Shown: piece after piece, positions 10,550-22,289 of the stretch
Layout: the number at the start of each line of letters is the position of its first letter
How positions within the stretch are numbered: the stretch's first letter is position 1
Assembly (NCBI GenBank): GCA_051453625.1
Contig: JBOZIK010000001.1
Coordinates: 199,772,373 to 199,836,372 of the forward strand
Direction of reading: 5' to 3'
Source: Welwitschia mirabilis
Lineage: Eukaryota > Gnetophyta > Gnetopsida > Welwitschiales
DNA: 64,000 bases
Notes under the pieces: model-generated
Database searches by the model: none
The model's input: the letters and a program-made list of their open reading frames with translations, nothing else
What the model was told of the DNA's origin: nothing
Position numbers and translations under genes: made by a program

Positions 10550-12160
10550 AAATTTAATTGAAAAAGAAGAAGAAGTTCCAACAAAAGAAGTTACTACTAA
10601 AAAGTTTAAAGAACAAGCAAGAATTCTATAAGAACTTTTGTGCTAACATTTGTTATGTTTCATAAATTAAACCTAAGAATTTTAAGAAGTAGAATCCCAT
10701 GAAGAATTGATGATGGTTATGTAAGATGAATACAACAATTCAAAAGGAATAATATATGGAAGCTTATTGAAAGGCCAAAGATCAAAAATGTTATTGGAAC
10801 AAAGTCAATTTTCAAAAATAAATCTGAGGAGAAAAATAATGTTATCAAAAACAAAGCAATTTTAGTGGCACAAGGCTACAATTAAATTAAAGATATTGAT
10901 GTAGATGACACTTTTGCTCCTATAGCAAGGCTAAATAGCATTAGAACATTTCTATCTTATGCAGCTTTTAAGAATATCAAAGTGTATCAAATGGATGTAA
11001 AAAGTGCCTTTTTAAATAAAACCCTAAATAAAGAAGCATCTGTAGAACAATTGTAAGGATTTATAGATCTTCATAAACCTAATTATGTGTATAGACTTAA
11101 GAAGGCTTTATATGAGTTAAAGTAAGCTCCAAAAGCTTGGTATGAAAAATTAGCCACATTTCTGAATGAAAATGGTTATATTCGTGGAATGGTAGATAAA
11201 GATTTATTTGTTAAGAACTTTAAAAAGTATTTTAGTATTATTTAAATTTATATGGATGATGTCATTTGTGGTACCTCTAATGAAGTTTTACTAAAATGAA
11301 TTTGCCAATATCATGACAACACACTTTGAGATGAGTACGCTTAATGAAGTTAAAATATTTCTTAGCTTAGAGATTAAGCAATCAAAACATGGAATTTTTA
11401 TATTTTAGTCTACATATGCAAAGGATTTGATCAAATAATTTGGATTGGAGAATGCTAAAATAACTACCACACTTATGTCTACTTCTTATAAAATTAGTTT
11501 AGATGAACATGGAAGATTGGTAGATAAAAAAATTTATAGAAGTATGATAGGAAGTTTGTTATATCTAACTGCAAGAAAATCTGATATTATATTTAATATT
11601 GCTATGTATGCCAAATACCAAACCCAACCAAAAGAATCACACCTACAAGTTTTCAAAAGAATAATAAGATATACAAAAGGCACATGTAACTTTGGATTAT
11701 TGTATTCATTAAAGATATATTTTGATCTTACAGGTTTTAGTGATCTAGATTAGGCTAGGTGTAAGGATGATAGAAAAAGCAAAAGTGGTAATTGTTTTCT
11801 ATTAGGACCATTCTTAATGGAATGGACTAGTAAAAAGCAAAATTTTATCTCCCTTTTAACCACTAAAGCTAAGTATATAGTAGTAGGAAGTTGTTGTGCT
11901 CATCTCCTTTGGATGAAGGAAATACTAAAGGATTTTAGTGTAGTTTTTGAATAGGTTCTTATTTTCTATAATAATACTAGTACAAGTAATATTTCTAAAA
12001 GCCTTATTCAACATTCAAGAAGTAAACATATTAAATTAAGACACCATTTTCTTAGAGATCAAGTTGAAAAGGAAATATTTCTATGAATTTTGTTAGTACA
12101 GATCATGAACTTGCTAATATTTTTACTAAACCCTTAAACTTTGATAATTTTCTTTATCTT
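10550..12160 (+). pseudogene. Sirevirus reverse transcriptase and RNase H remnant, copy 2
   Basis: Second, diverged copy of 7300-9040. It starts in the linker ('EEVPTKEVTTKK'), then RT with 'NIKVYQMDVKSAFLNKTLN' (about 10975), 'LKKALYELK-stop-APKAWYEK' and the catalytic box as YMDD ('IYMDDVI', about 11250). An open part at 11445-11753 holds the RT-RNase H connection ('GRLVDKKIYRSMIGSLLYL', 'PKESHLQVFKRIIRYTKGT'). RNase H text continues to 'ELANIFTKPLNFDNF' near 12110-12150. Its stops differ from those of copy 1, so this is not a simple assembly echo of copy 1. Confidence 0.8.
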
Positions 12161-12509
12161 CATAATGAACTGGCTGTTATCTCTTCATTCTATAACTAAT
12201 TACAAGGTGATCAACTAGATCTAGAATTTAATTGACCGAATGTGGTTAGTCGATCAGACTGAAAACTTAGTCACTTAAATCTAAAGTACTATGATCTATG
12301 TGTCGACGAGTCGACTGGATCTTAAACTGGTTAACTAGACCTATAGGGCTATGATATGATGGAAAAGGTGGTGGACCTTATTTCTTTATCAAATCTTACT
12401 TTATCATTCTTTCCTTTAAAATCTAATAGAGCCCCAAACCTATCCCTTGTCTTCTAGCCACCTGTCTTCTTTTTGCAGGTTTTCTTATCTCTAAGCTCCT
12501 GCAATGTGG

Positions 12510-13560
12510 TTGCAATGGCTAAAAGTTCCTCTAGAAGGTGATAAAAAAAGGTAGTTAGCAAAGATCCTTCTTATTTCTACTATGGAATATCTGAGGAAGC
12601 GATAGAAAAGTTTGCTGATAAGTTTGAGAAGAAGCCAGTATGCTACGATAAGGTTGTTACTATTATAGAGCTCAGAGAACTCTGTGATGTGATGCAACTC
12701 TTACAAGATCTAGATCTCTCTTACTTTCTTAATGTTTTAGGACTTGACCACCCCTTTCTCACTAGGATGTTCTATAGTAATGCTTCTTTTGATCCAAATA
12801 CCGATATCTAGAAACTATGATTTTGGAGAAGAAGATGAGGGTTACTGCAAACTATATTGCTGATGTTGCTAATCTTCTAAGAGGAAACTATGACGAGTTT
12901 TAGCCTCTTCATAACTCTATAAAAGATAAAGTAAAGGTAACAAGGGATCTTTGTAATAAGTTTCACAAGTGGAAAACCACCCTTTCTACTTCTCTCTTTA
13001 CCCCAAAGTATAGGCTTTTGTATTTGGTATTTACCTATAATTTCTTGCCTTTGGAAAGTTATCATGATGAGACCTCCAACTATAAGGCATATTTGATGTA
13101 GTTGATAGGAACTAATCACTCTATTGATGCTCCTATCATAATTTTGAAGACTATGGTCTCCCAGTTGGAGTATCATAGAACTAGGACTCTCCCATACTTA
13201 GTGTCGATTGCCACATCTTTCATCAATATAGAGTCTAGATGCACCTGAATATAGAAACCCTTAATCTTATATTAGCCATTAGACATGTGACATTATCTCC
13301 CATGCATATCTTTGCAACTTCTAAGAAATCCTCTAAATCTCTTTATCCCAAGCAAGCCTCACCAGAGGAGGCTCTTTCATACCTGAGGATGATAGACTCT
13401 TATACCAGGCATATGAAAGAATCTCTATATGCAACTAGGTATGAGATTGTCAATACTTCAAAGGAAGCTGGAAGCTCAGGACAGAAGGCTACTAAAGAAG
13501 AGGAATAAGAAGAATAAAAAGATTCTAAAGAAGAATTGAAGAAGAAAGACAAGGAATCTA
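12510..13560 (+). pseudogene. Sirevirus post-pol extra ORF, copy 2
   Basis: Better preserved copy of 9320-10372, starting 'MAKSSSRR' (about 12514). Readable blocks are 'ERFEKKP'-type text near 12625, 'ELCDVMQLLQDLDLSYFLNV', 'YIADVANLLRGNYDEF', 'YRLLYLVFTYNFLPLESYHD', 'LIGTNHSIDAPIIILKTMVS' and an open C-terminal part at 13239-13508 ('HLNIETLNLILAIRHVTLSP' to 'GQKATKEEE'). Two copies keeping the same text while third positions differ implies past selection. The acidic tail and lack of clear membrane segments argue against a classical envelope. Function unknown. Confidence 0.6.
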
Positions 13561-14040
13561 ATTGATTTTCTCTCTTTAATTATGTTTTTCTTATGTTTTC
13601 ATGCTTGTTTTTCTTCTCTTCTTTATCATTAATGTCAAAAAAGGGAGTAATAGTTAGTTGTTTATTTAGCTCTACTCAATTATAACTGCTCTTGATGAGC
13701 ACTTTTTTTATTGCAATGCTTAATTTCCTAATAAAAATACACTTTGTTATCATTTCTATCTCACATTTTGGTGCACATCTATTTAATCATGAACTATAAT
13801 TTTTGTTATATCTTATGGCTATTAAATAATTCTTAATCAAAATGTTTTTGTGACATATATTTTGGATTTTACTTACTCATAAATTATACTATAAATCATT
13901 TTAAGTATAACAAAAGTTACAAACTCTCTAAAAATATCTTGTTTGATATAAATGTTCAATATTACTTGAAAATTTAATGGACATTCCTTGAGGGAAATCT
14001 TTTCCAAAATTAATATTTTCAATTAAGTTTACCATTAATG
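13561..14040. other. Sirevirus 3' untranslated region
   Basis: No coding frame. It contains an upstream polypurine-like run (aaaaaagggag, about 13636-13646), in keeping with the repeated polypurine tracts of Sireviruses. Confidence 0.5.
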
Positions 14041-14057
14041 TTAAATGAGGAGATTAT
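14041..14057 (+). other. Polypurine tract
   Basis: 'aaatgaggagatta' directly precedes the 3' LTR start TGAGTTATTA, the expected plus-strand primer. It is a decayed form of an AAGGGGGAGATT-type tract. Confidence 0.5.
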
Positions 14058-15403
14058 TGAGTTATTATTTATTAAATTTATGTTAAACTAACATTTTTTG
14101 TTTATCAAAACATGTTGTATCTAGTGGAGAAAATATTAATTATTATAGGTTAGAAGTTGAAATAATTTGTCATAATTTGAAACTGAACCTATCAATTTTT
14201 ATAACTCTTGAGGGGTTGACCAGATTCTTAAGGGATTGACCACACCTAAAGCTTATACTAAAATGAACTAAATTCAGAGGGTTTAACTAGACACATATGC
14301 AGTTGACTAGACCTGAGCATCTAATACTTCACTGTTAATCTACAAGAAGTTGACTAGATTCCTCAAGGGTTGATCAGACCTGTACATCAAAATTTTCATA
14401 GTTGATTAGCAATGGGTCAACTATATTCTTGAGGGTTCAACAAAACCTAAGCATCAAACTTTCACACTTGATTATCAAGGGGTTAACCAGATTCCTGAGG
14501 GGTCAAATGGACCTAGAGTGATGTTTTCACCCTTTGTTAGTAAGGGGTCGATAGGACATTTATTAGGTTGACCAAATCTGGAGTAAAAAATAGTGTTGCA
14601 ATTTTTTCTTGGATAAGGGGATAATTGGATAAATATGTAAGTGACTGAATCTGTGGTCAACTAAACCTTGAGGGGTTAACTAGACATGAAGTTATAAGAA
14701 ATAGGGGTCAATTAGAAGAATATGAGGGCAACCAATCTCAGTAATCATACTAGATGGTGCAAACTAGACATTTTGAAGGGTCAACCAGTTATGATGGAAA
14801 TGGGATTCTTCTATCTATTATGAACCCATTTTCTATCTATTAGAAGGTCTTTTTACTTGTAAAAAACCCTAAAAGACTCCTATATATTTGCTAAGAGTCA
14901 AAATCACTACATCACTTTTAAATGAGTATGAAATCATTTATTGTATTATTGGCATATTCTCACCTAACCAAATATGAACCAAGAGTTATTGTTATCATTG
15001 TGTACTTAGTTAAGTCAATTGCACTATATGCTTGTAGATTATACCATCTTCTTAAGTAGTGTAGCAATACTATTCTTGATCTAGAGATCAGGTGAAACCT
15101 GTTCATTTTGGCACATCATTATTATCACTTTACATTATTGCTAAGGTTGAAACTAAGCCTTAGAAAATTCCAATTGTAAATGTTACAAGTGAACCTAAAA
15201 CACCTAGAAAGAGATTAAAGAAGATTCAGATTAGAAGTTAGTTATCAAGAGTGGAGTAGGAGGTTTTCTAAGCCATCATAAATCTTGTGTGCATCCTTAT
15301 GGGTATTTCTATGTTTTCTATTCTTTATTTTTTTAGAATAATTAAGTTTTGTTGCATAAGCATTTTAGTGTTCATTTCGAGTAAAGATATTTTTGTGGAT
15401 TTA
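14058..15403 (+). repeat. Sirevirus 3' LTR, truncated at its end
   Basis: Homologous to 2690-3784 from the TGAG start onward. It carries a longer array of GGGGTTGACCAG-type motifs (14205-14790). It ends at about 15403 in 'gtggatttat', where the 5' LTR goes on for about 75 more bp to 'cctaca'. The host repeat resumes immediately, itself lacking about 30 bp. A deletion across the LTR/host junction explains both losses. Confidence 0.75.
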
Positions 15404-17050
15404 TAGACTCATAAACTAACATACATAGAGTAAAGATTACAGTGAAAAAACCACTAGAACTAAGTCCACTTAGATGTACTTTATCATGTAAAGAAATTAT
15501 CGCTTTGTGGAATGCTTTACATGATTAAATTTATTACTAACTTCTTAAGGTATGTACAGATGTTGTTCATGAACTAAAAGTTTAAAGAATTTAAAGAAAA
15601 AATAAAAAATGAAGTTGGCAAAAAAAAAAAAAAGGATATCTCTACATGGACAATGGAGCTGAGTACACATTAAATAAATTTTATGATATGAGAATGTAAA
15701 ATATAGAGTTGGTTAACTTGTTTAAGCAGTTCACAATAGAATGAAGTAGAAAAAAACAAGAATTAATACTTAATAATTGGGCCTTCAACATTTTATTTCA
15801 TGAATTAAGCGAACGTAAGTTAATACCCTTAAATTTCATTTGAAAAGAAGTATTTACTAACTAAATAGATGTGAAACTTGATTTCAGCCATATCAATCCC
15901 ATAAATTATTATTCAAATAATTGAAAAAAATAGATATGAACTACAAAAATAATAATTACTATGAGAAGCCACCACATCAAAATGCAAAATTTAAGTCCAT
16001 AATAAAGTTTGCAATAGCTTATTCAAGATGTTAGCTTTTAACTTTGCCATTATTTGTAATTGATCATTATGTTTTTTGATAGTATTAGATTGCTAAGTGA
16101 ATAATGATTTGTTTAATCTTAAAATGCATTAATATCAGTCATAATATTTAGTTGTTATTTTTATTATCTTTTTATGATAAAATACAATGTTATTTTCTAA
16201 TAATTTTGTGTTAGTAAATATTTAGATGTCACTATTAAAAACATGAATATCATTTAACATTCATTTTTGTTTACCATTTTGACTATTGATTCTTCTTTCC
16301 TATTTACAAAGAGACCTTTGATGTTTTAGAGTTTCTTTCACATGCATTTAACCTTAACGTTATTTGTTTTCTTAAAAAGTTCTAAAATCCCAAATGTGTT
16401 GTTAGGCATATTCTTCCATTCTTATAGTAAAGTTAAGGTATGTATTATTTTTTCTTAAGCACAAAACATATGTATATGCTAAGGGTAATCTAAAATATAA
16501 ATAATTTGTATAGGCTAATATAAGTAAATGGGATAGATATAAATTATGATTAAGCCATGTGTAATGAAACTATCCTTTTGAATATAATATTTAAGAATTG
16601 CATTAAAATCTAAATTTTCAAATAGACAGGAAAATTTATAGAGATATAGTTGATATGCTTCTAGTGAAAGATTATTTACCTAATTCATCTGCTATTTTCT
16701 CTAAACTTTTATCCTTTTTAGTCATTCTCAAACTACAACTCTAACTTCATTTTTGCCCAAGATCTTACCATCATTAAGATGATCAATAATAGTGATAAGC
16801 ACAAAAGGAGGCCTGCAAGTACACTAGGTATATACATATCCCTTTGAATTTCATAAATCTCATTGGTGTATTTTGGTATAATGTTTAGTTATTTCTTTAT
16901 TCTTGTTTCTAATCTCAAGCCTTAATATTTAGATTCTATAGGCAGAAATATGTGTATTAAATATACATTTAAGTGGAGTTTCATCTGATTAAAGTAGATC
17001 CTAATAATAAAGTTATATATTTATTACTCAAGAGTTTAGAGAGTCTAAAA
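15404..17050 (+). repeat. Tandem-array part Q, copy 1 (Q1)
   Basis: Aligns with 17816-18975 and 33596-35880. In frame near 15590-15680 it reads 'FKEFKEKIKNEVG'-like text and then 'YMDNGAEYTLNKF', like the copia integrase stretch before and through the second catalytic Asp (relatives: SDNGGEYTSNEF). The rest is full of stops. An oligo-A run lies at about 15619-15632. Q1 has about 500 bp (16520-17040) that Q2 lacks, part of which Q3 keeps. Confidence 0.6.
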
Positions 17051-17815
17051 GATACATTTATAAGATTTGTAACCAAATATTTCATAGGGAATAGAACTTG
17101 CAAATGCATAGAATAGGGCATAAGATGCCTAAGAGCTTTTTAAAGAGAGAAAGTCTAGTAGCATCTATGAGAAAAAGGGCGCTTTTTTGCCTAGAACCAA
17201 TGTGTCTACACCATGATTCATCTTATGCTCGAGAGATCTTATGGATTCAACAAACATTTCCTAGGAAAGATAAAGAAAAGTAATAGATGAGAAAGAAATA
17301 GAGAAATCAAGACAAACTAGGTTAAAGGGAGAATTCTCAAGAAGAGAAGGAAACCACCTCATAAGTAAGAGGTGATCAATGCCTATGGTAATGGAATATA
17401 ATGGATAAAGAGGTATGAACATGAGAATTAGATACTAGAACATAGTATACAACGAATGCAAGATAAAAAACATCATTCAGATGAAAAAGCCATTCTACCA
17501 TGAGCATGGAAGTGAAGAGGAGGAAGGGCAAAATCCATGTTCTGACCACCAATGACTAATGCAAGGGAATGGTAAATTGTATTATTTTATTAATCAATAT
17601 GCTAAATATACTATCCTACTATACATGGATGCATTAGTGAATTTTATTTTTTTCTCCCTTAGATGTGAGTTTAAGAAACTATTGTTATAGTCTAACTTTT
17701 AAGTGAATATTAGATATAGTCATAGTTTTAAAGAAAATAACCTTTTATTTATCTTGAGTTAATTCTAAAAGACCTTTGTTAGCTTAATATTTAATGAGAT
17801 ATCAGTTGTTTAGGA
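17051..17815 (+). repeat. Tandem-array part P, copy 2 (P2)
   Basis: Longest uninterrupted P copy. It starts with 'tctaaaagatacatttata' (also at 18970) and runs through an open stretch at 17098-17283 (61 codons, unrecognised) and the 'aaatccatgttctgacc' block to the 'gatatcagttgtttagg' block. Both P1 and the P3 halves can be placed on it, which makes it the reference for seeing both insertion points. Confidence 0.6.
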
Positions 17816-18975
17816 TGTTAATACAATAAGGCTTATAAACTATCATATATAGGGTAAAGATTAGAGTGAAAAATTCACTAGAGCTAACTTGACTTAGATG
17901 TATTTGGTCACGTGAAAAATCCTCACTTTGTGGAATGCTCTACATGATTAACTTTATTAATAAACTATTAAGTTATTTTTAGATACCTCCATAAAAGAAA
18001 AATTTGAAATGCTTTAAAATTTTAAAGATTTTAAAGAAAAAATAAAAAATGAAGTTAGAAAAAAACTATGGTATCTCTACATGGAAAATGGAGTTAAGTA
18101 TACATCAGATGAATTTTCTAATATGAAAATGTAAAATATAGAGATGGTTGATTTGTTTAAGTACTCCATAATAGAATGAAGTGAAAAAAAACAAGAATTG
18201 ATACCTAGTAATTAGGCCTTTGATGTTTTATTCTATGAATTAAGTAAACTCAAACTAATACCTTCAAATTTCACTTGAAGGGAAGTATTCACTAAATAAA
18301 TAGATGTAAAACTTATCTTGAGCCATGTTAATCCCATAAATTATTATTTAGATAATAGAAAAAAATATCAAATATAAAAATAAAATTACTATAAGAAACC
18401 ATCACATCATGATGCAAAATTTAACCTTGTAATAAAGTTTGTAATAGCTTCTTCAAGATGCTAAATTTTAACTTTGTTATAATTTATAATTAACCATTGT
18501 ATTTTTTGATATTATTATATTTCTAGATGAACATTGATTGGCTAAATCATAAAACACATTAATAGTATCAATAATACTTAGTTGTTACATCCATTATTAT
18601 TTTATGAAAAAAATACAATGTTATTTTATAATAATTTTGTATTAATAAATATTTATATGTTAATGATAACAACATGAATACCATTTAGCATTGACTTCTA
18701 TTTTTCATTTTGATCATTGACACTTCTTTGCTATCCATAAAGAAACCTTTAATATTTTAGAGCTTTTTTTACATGAGTTTAACCTTAATGTTCTTTCTTT
18801 TCCTCTAAATTTCTAAAATTTCAAATGAGCTATTGGATATATTCTTCCATTCCTATAGTAAAGTTGATGTATGCATTACTATGTCTTAATCATAAGACAT
18901 ATAGATAGGTTAGAAATGCTTCAAAACATTAAAAAACTATATAGGCTAAGATAAGTAAATGGGAGAAATAGTGGT
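17816..18975 (+). repeat. Tandem-array part Q, copy 2 (Q2)
   Basis: Shorter Q copy with the same order of blocks as Q1: 'ggcttataaactatcat', 'ctttgtggaatgctctacat', 'gtatctctacatgg', 'aagtacaccataa'-like text, 'ttacatccattattattt'. It lacks the 500 bp present at 16520-17040. The integrase-like text is repeated here in decayed form near 18040-18120. Confidence 0.6.
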
Positions 18976-19447
18976 GTCCAAAAGATACATTTATGAGAAA
19001 TCAAGGATTTCATAGGGAATAAAACCTGCAAATGGATAGAAGAAGGCACAAGGTGTCTTGAAAATTTCTAAAATGAGAAAGTCTCATAATAACTATGAGA
19101 AAATATGTTTGTTTTTCTAGAACCAAGATGTCTATACCATAATATCTCTCATGCTTTGGAAGATCTTATGGATATCAAGAAATATTTCAAAAGGAAAATT
19201 AAGAAAAAGTAAGACAAGATAAAGAAATAGAAAAAGAGGGAAATGATAGGATAAGGGGAGAATCCTTAAGAACAGAAGATTATTACCCCATAAATAAGAG
19301 GAGATTCATGCCTATGGTGATAAAATATGATGAAGGAATAGGTTTTATCATGATCACTAAACCCTAAAACATTGTAAACAAATGCATTTAGGATGAAGAA
19401 ATATCATTGAGAGGAAGAAGGCATCCTATTCCATGTCATGATGATGA
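18976..19447 (+). repeat. Tandem-array part P, copy 3, left half (P3a)
   Basis: Matches P2 from 17051 up to 'ggcatcctattccatg', then is cut by the Ty3 LTR. The rest of P3 resumes at 33279 with 'cataggcataaaagtaaatagg'. Joined, the two halves follow P1 and P2 without loss of alignment. Confidence 0.65.
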
Positions 19448-20403
19448 TGATGAATTTTATGTAACTCTTTCTTATTAATGAAGTGTCTTTCATTATCTTA
19501 ATTATGTATTTTATTAGTAAATAGATGTTTTTATCTATCTTTATACTTACTAATTAATAGGTTATTTAGTTAGTATGTTGGTAGGTTACTATCCATATAT
19601 TTCATTATTATGTTTCAGTTACAAGATGCCAAGAAGCATAAAAATAAGAGAGAAACTAAAGGTATAAAATTAGCATAACAACCCTAACCATATACCTATT
19701 CCTTCGGATAAAAGAATCGAAATAGAAAAACTAATAAGGAAATAAGAATGCGATCACCACCAAAGGTGGGAATCTTTTTAGCAAAAAAGTTTTAGAAATT
19801 GACAAGTCAAGAAGATCAAGTTAGGAAACTATAGCTAGCCTACAAAGGTGTAAGTAGCATTTTCCCGTACTCCATAGTATTATCTATAAAGGAGAATATA
19901 GTTTTTAACTCATCTTTATGTAATAATTGGTATTTCAGTATAAGGCTAAAAACATTTTAGTATAATTGTATGCATACTTTATTACTTAAAAAAGTAATAT
20001 TACTTCTATTTTGCTCTTGTTTATATAGCTAAACATAAACTAGGATAATTCTAATACCTAGAAATAAGTATGGCTTAGCAGTCTATTTAGCCTCTATCAT
20101 GTCTTATTTATTTTATTAGTTCCCCTTGGTGTAATATATAAACATAGTAATTAAGCTTTAATAAATAACCTAACTAGTTCATGTAACTTCATCACAAGAC
20201 TATTGTGATGATGAATTTTCAACTAAATATTTAATTCTTAACTAGTTCTTTAGTAATCCTTTGATGTATTTTTATTTAATGATGTGTGCTTATTTTAGGT
20301 TAGTAGTAGCATAGTTTCTACATTTTTTTAGCATTATTTTATAGTTTCTAATATTATTTTGTGATACTTTCTACACTTATTTTATCATATAATCCACCCA
20401 TCA
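19448..20403 (+). repeat. Ty3 element 1, 5' LTR
   Basis: Homologous to 32308-33278 and 52701-53686. It begins TGATGAATTTTATG and ends CCCATCA. Inside are a TATA-like 'tatataaa' (about 20136), AATAAA (about 20158) and a hairpin at 20189-20211. 'ttttggggctagaagaag' follows, the place of the primer site. The second element reads ttttggtgctaaaagaagg there, so a TGGCGC-type primer site is likely. Confidence 0.8.
20189..20211 (+). promoter_or_regulatory. Hairpin after poly(A) signal in Ty3 LTR
   Basis: Perfect 9-bp inverted repeat TCATCACAA / TTGTGATGA with loop GACTA, about 30 bp after AATAAA. In the 3' LTR (about 33065) one pair becomes a wobble. In element 2 (about 53445) one pair is lost. Its position suggests the R/U5 part of the LTR. 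Confidence 0.4.
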
Positions 20404-22250
20404 TTTTGGGGCTAGAAGAAGAATCACTTTAAAGTCAACTAGCAGAGATGATAAAAAGTGTCATGAAATAAGATAGTCTAGGAAAATAATAAGATGAAAG
20501 AGGTAGATACATTAAAGATCCACATAAATATGATCTAGATGAGTGGACCAAAAGTACTGTTAAATTAGAGGTAGAAGAAGATGATTTTACAAAAGATAAA
20601 GTAACCTTAAGAAAAATGGTAAAAGACCAAATCTTTCTTAAATTAATAATTGAATTTAAGTAATAATTGCATAGATTCTTACATCACCTCACTTGTAAAC
20701 AGAATATTCTCAAATAGTTTAGATCAAAAAACTTGAAAATAAAGTTGTAACAGGATGTTATTGGGAAGTTGATGCAAATTCAAGACCATTAAATCATGAT
20801 ACACATTGGTTAGATGAGTTAAGTCTTATTAATCCTATAGTCCTATAGAAATCAGATCAAGTGTGAAGCATAAATATTACCATGATACCCACTTTTGAAG
20901 GTAAAAAGTCAAAATAACCTCTATTACTCCTAAACTTATTTGATGCTTTTTGTAAAGCTAATTATTTTGACTTAGAATCTGACTTTCTAAGATATTTTCC
21001 TTTTTTCCTAAAAGAAGATACTTAAATTATGGTATTATAGAAACTTAATCATGCTTTTAGTTTATAAGAAACACTTAAAAATGCTTTCCTAGCTAAATTT
21101 CAACCCACGAAAATGGTTGAAGATTTAAGATAATAAATCCTGAACATTAAATAAAGAGAGAATGAAAAATTTGATGAATTCATGCATAGCTATAGTTTAT
21201 TACTTTCTAAATGTTCTAATTATAAAATCATGTTTAGGGAATGAGTTAGAGCCTTACTTAAAGAATTATAGAATCAAAGATTAAAGGAATTAGACTTGTT
21301 ATATAGATGAAACATCAAAACCAAGAATGTTCAAGAAGTTGGAGAATCCATTACTTAGTTTTATAACATGAGTCAAGATGGGCTTAATGGAATGAACAGA
21401 AGAAGAAGGTAAATAAAGTATTTATCCCAAAATTCAATGGTAGTGTGTATAGATTAAAACATAGGAGTCTTACAGAAGAAGTAGCTAAAAAATGGACTGA
21501 TAAAATGGTAGAAAAATTTGATCAGTTAGTTGTACAACACTTTAAAAAGGAAGGAGGACCTACATGTGAACATTATAGGGAAGATAATTATGATGAAATA
21601 GAATGCCCTTAGATGCAAGAATTTATTTAGTATTTAGATATAAATATATTGTATTTAAATTCTAGCAATCAACCTCAAACTTAAAAGAAACCACATCCTT
21701 ATCAATGTAGGAAATAGAAGGAAAAATGGAAAGACCTTTACAAAGTTATGTAAACTCAAAGAGGTAAGAGAAATATGATTAATATAGAAATTGGCAAAAC
21801 AAAGATTTAAAAGACCAAAGAGAAAAATCAAAAATAAAAAGAAAATAAGGAAAAATCCCCTCTCAACTTTAATGAAATCCTAGAGAAGTCTAGGAAATAG
21901 ATAGTGATGTATGAATTGCATTAAAAAAATGTAAATTTAAGAAACTTCTAAGATAAAAAACGGAAGAGACTAAAAGAGAAAAAATGAATGATACCTTAGT
22001 AGATTCTTCATCTTTTCTAATGAGAAGTAAATAAATATAGCATTTAAAAGTTGAAAAAATATAGAATATTTAACAAGTATATTAGAAGATATAAAAATAT
22101 TAATACTTCTTTTAAAATTATTAAAATACATATCTATGTATTGGAAATAAATGAAGAGCACTACTCAAAATATAAAAATAAAAAATATTAAGAAATAAAA
22201 AAAATTAAAATGGTAAGTAAGAATCATTTTTCTTAGACTTTCATGAAAGT
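20404..22250 (+). pseudogene. gag: Ty3 element 1 gag remnant
   Basis: Structural protein of the particle. The Retrotrans_gag-like core is readable at about 20925-21300: 'LLNLFDAFCKANYFDLESDF', 'RYFPFFLKEDT', 'ETLKNAFLAKFQPTKMVEDL', 'ENEKFDEFMHSYSLLLSKCS'. This is the usual plant Ty3 gag order (capsid block, 'F-KFFP' motif, then a helix with a conserved 'F-E-ERF' type pattern). A zinc-knuckle-like 'CEHYREDNYDEIECP' at about 21567 has lost one Cys. The 3' part is Lys-rich and out of frame. Many stops. Confidence 0.7.
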
Positions 22251-22289
22251 TCTTTAAAATACACAACATAAAAAGTATAGTAATCCTAG

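Larger units (their letters stand above)
2690..15403 (+). mobile_element. Composite Sirevirus-type Ty1/copia retrotransposon
   Basis: Order seen: 5' LTR (2690-3784), tRNA-Met-type primer site, gag with UBN2-like region and broken zinc knuckle, protease remnant, gap, integrase, reverse transcriptase, RNase H, an extra ORF, a 100-N gap, a second diverged RT-RNase H plus extra ORF, polypurine tract, and 3' LTR. The copia order (integrase before RT), the gag type and the post-pol ORF point to the Sirevirus lineage. It splits the tandem repeat P/Q. The doubling of the 3' half and the different LTR lengths (about 1095 against about 1345 bp) suggest that two elements have been joined, by recombination or by scaffolding. 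All frames are broken, so it is not autonomous. Confidence 0.85.

Noticed and set aside
17098-17283. 61-codon frame in P2 as a gene
   Set aside because: The matching stretch in P3 (about 19020-19200) is broken by stops, and P1 lacks it, so there is no sign of constraint.
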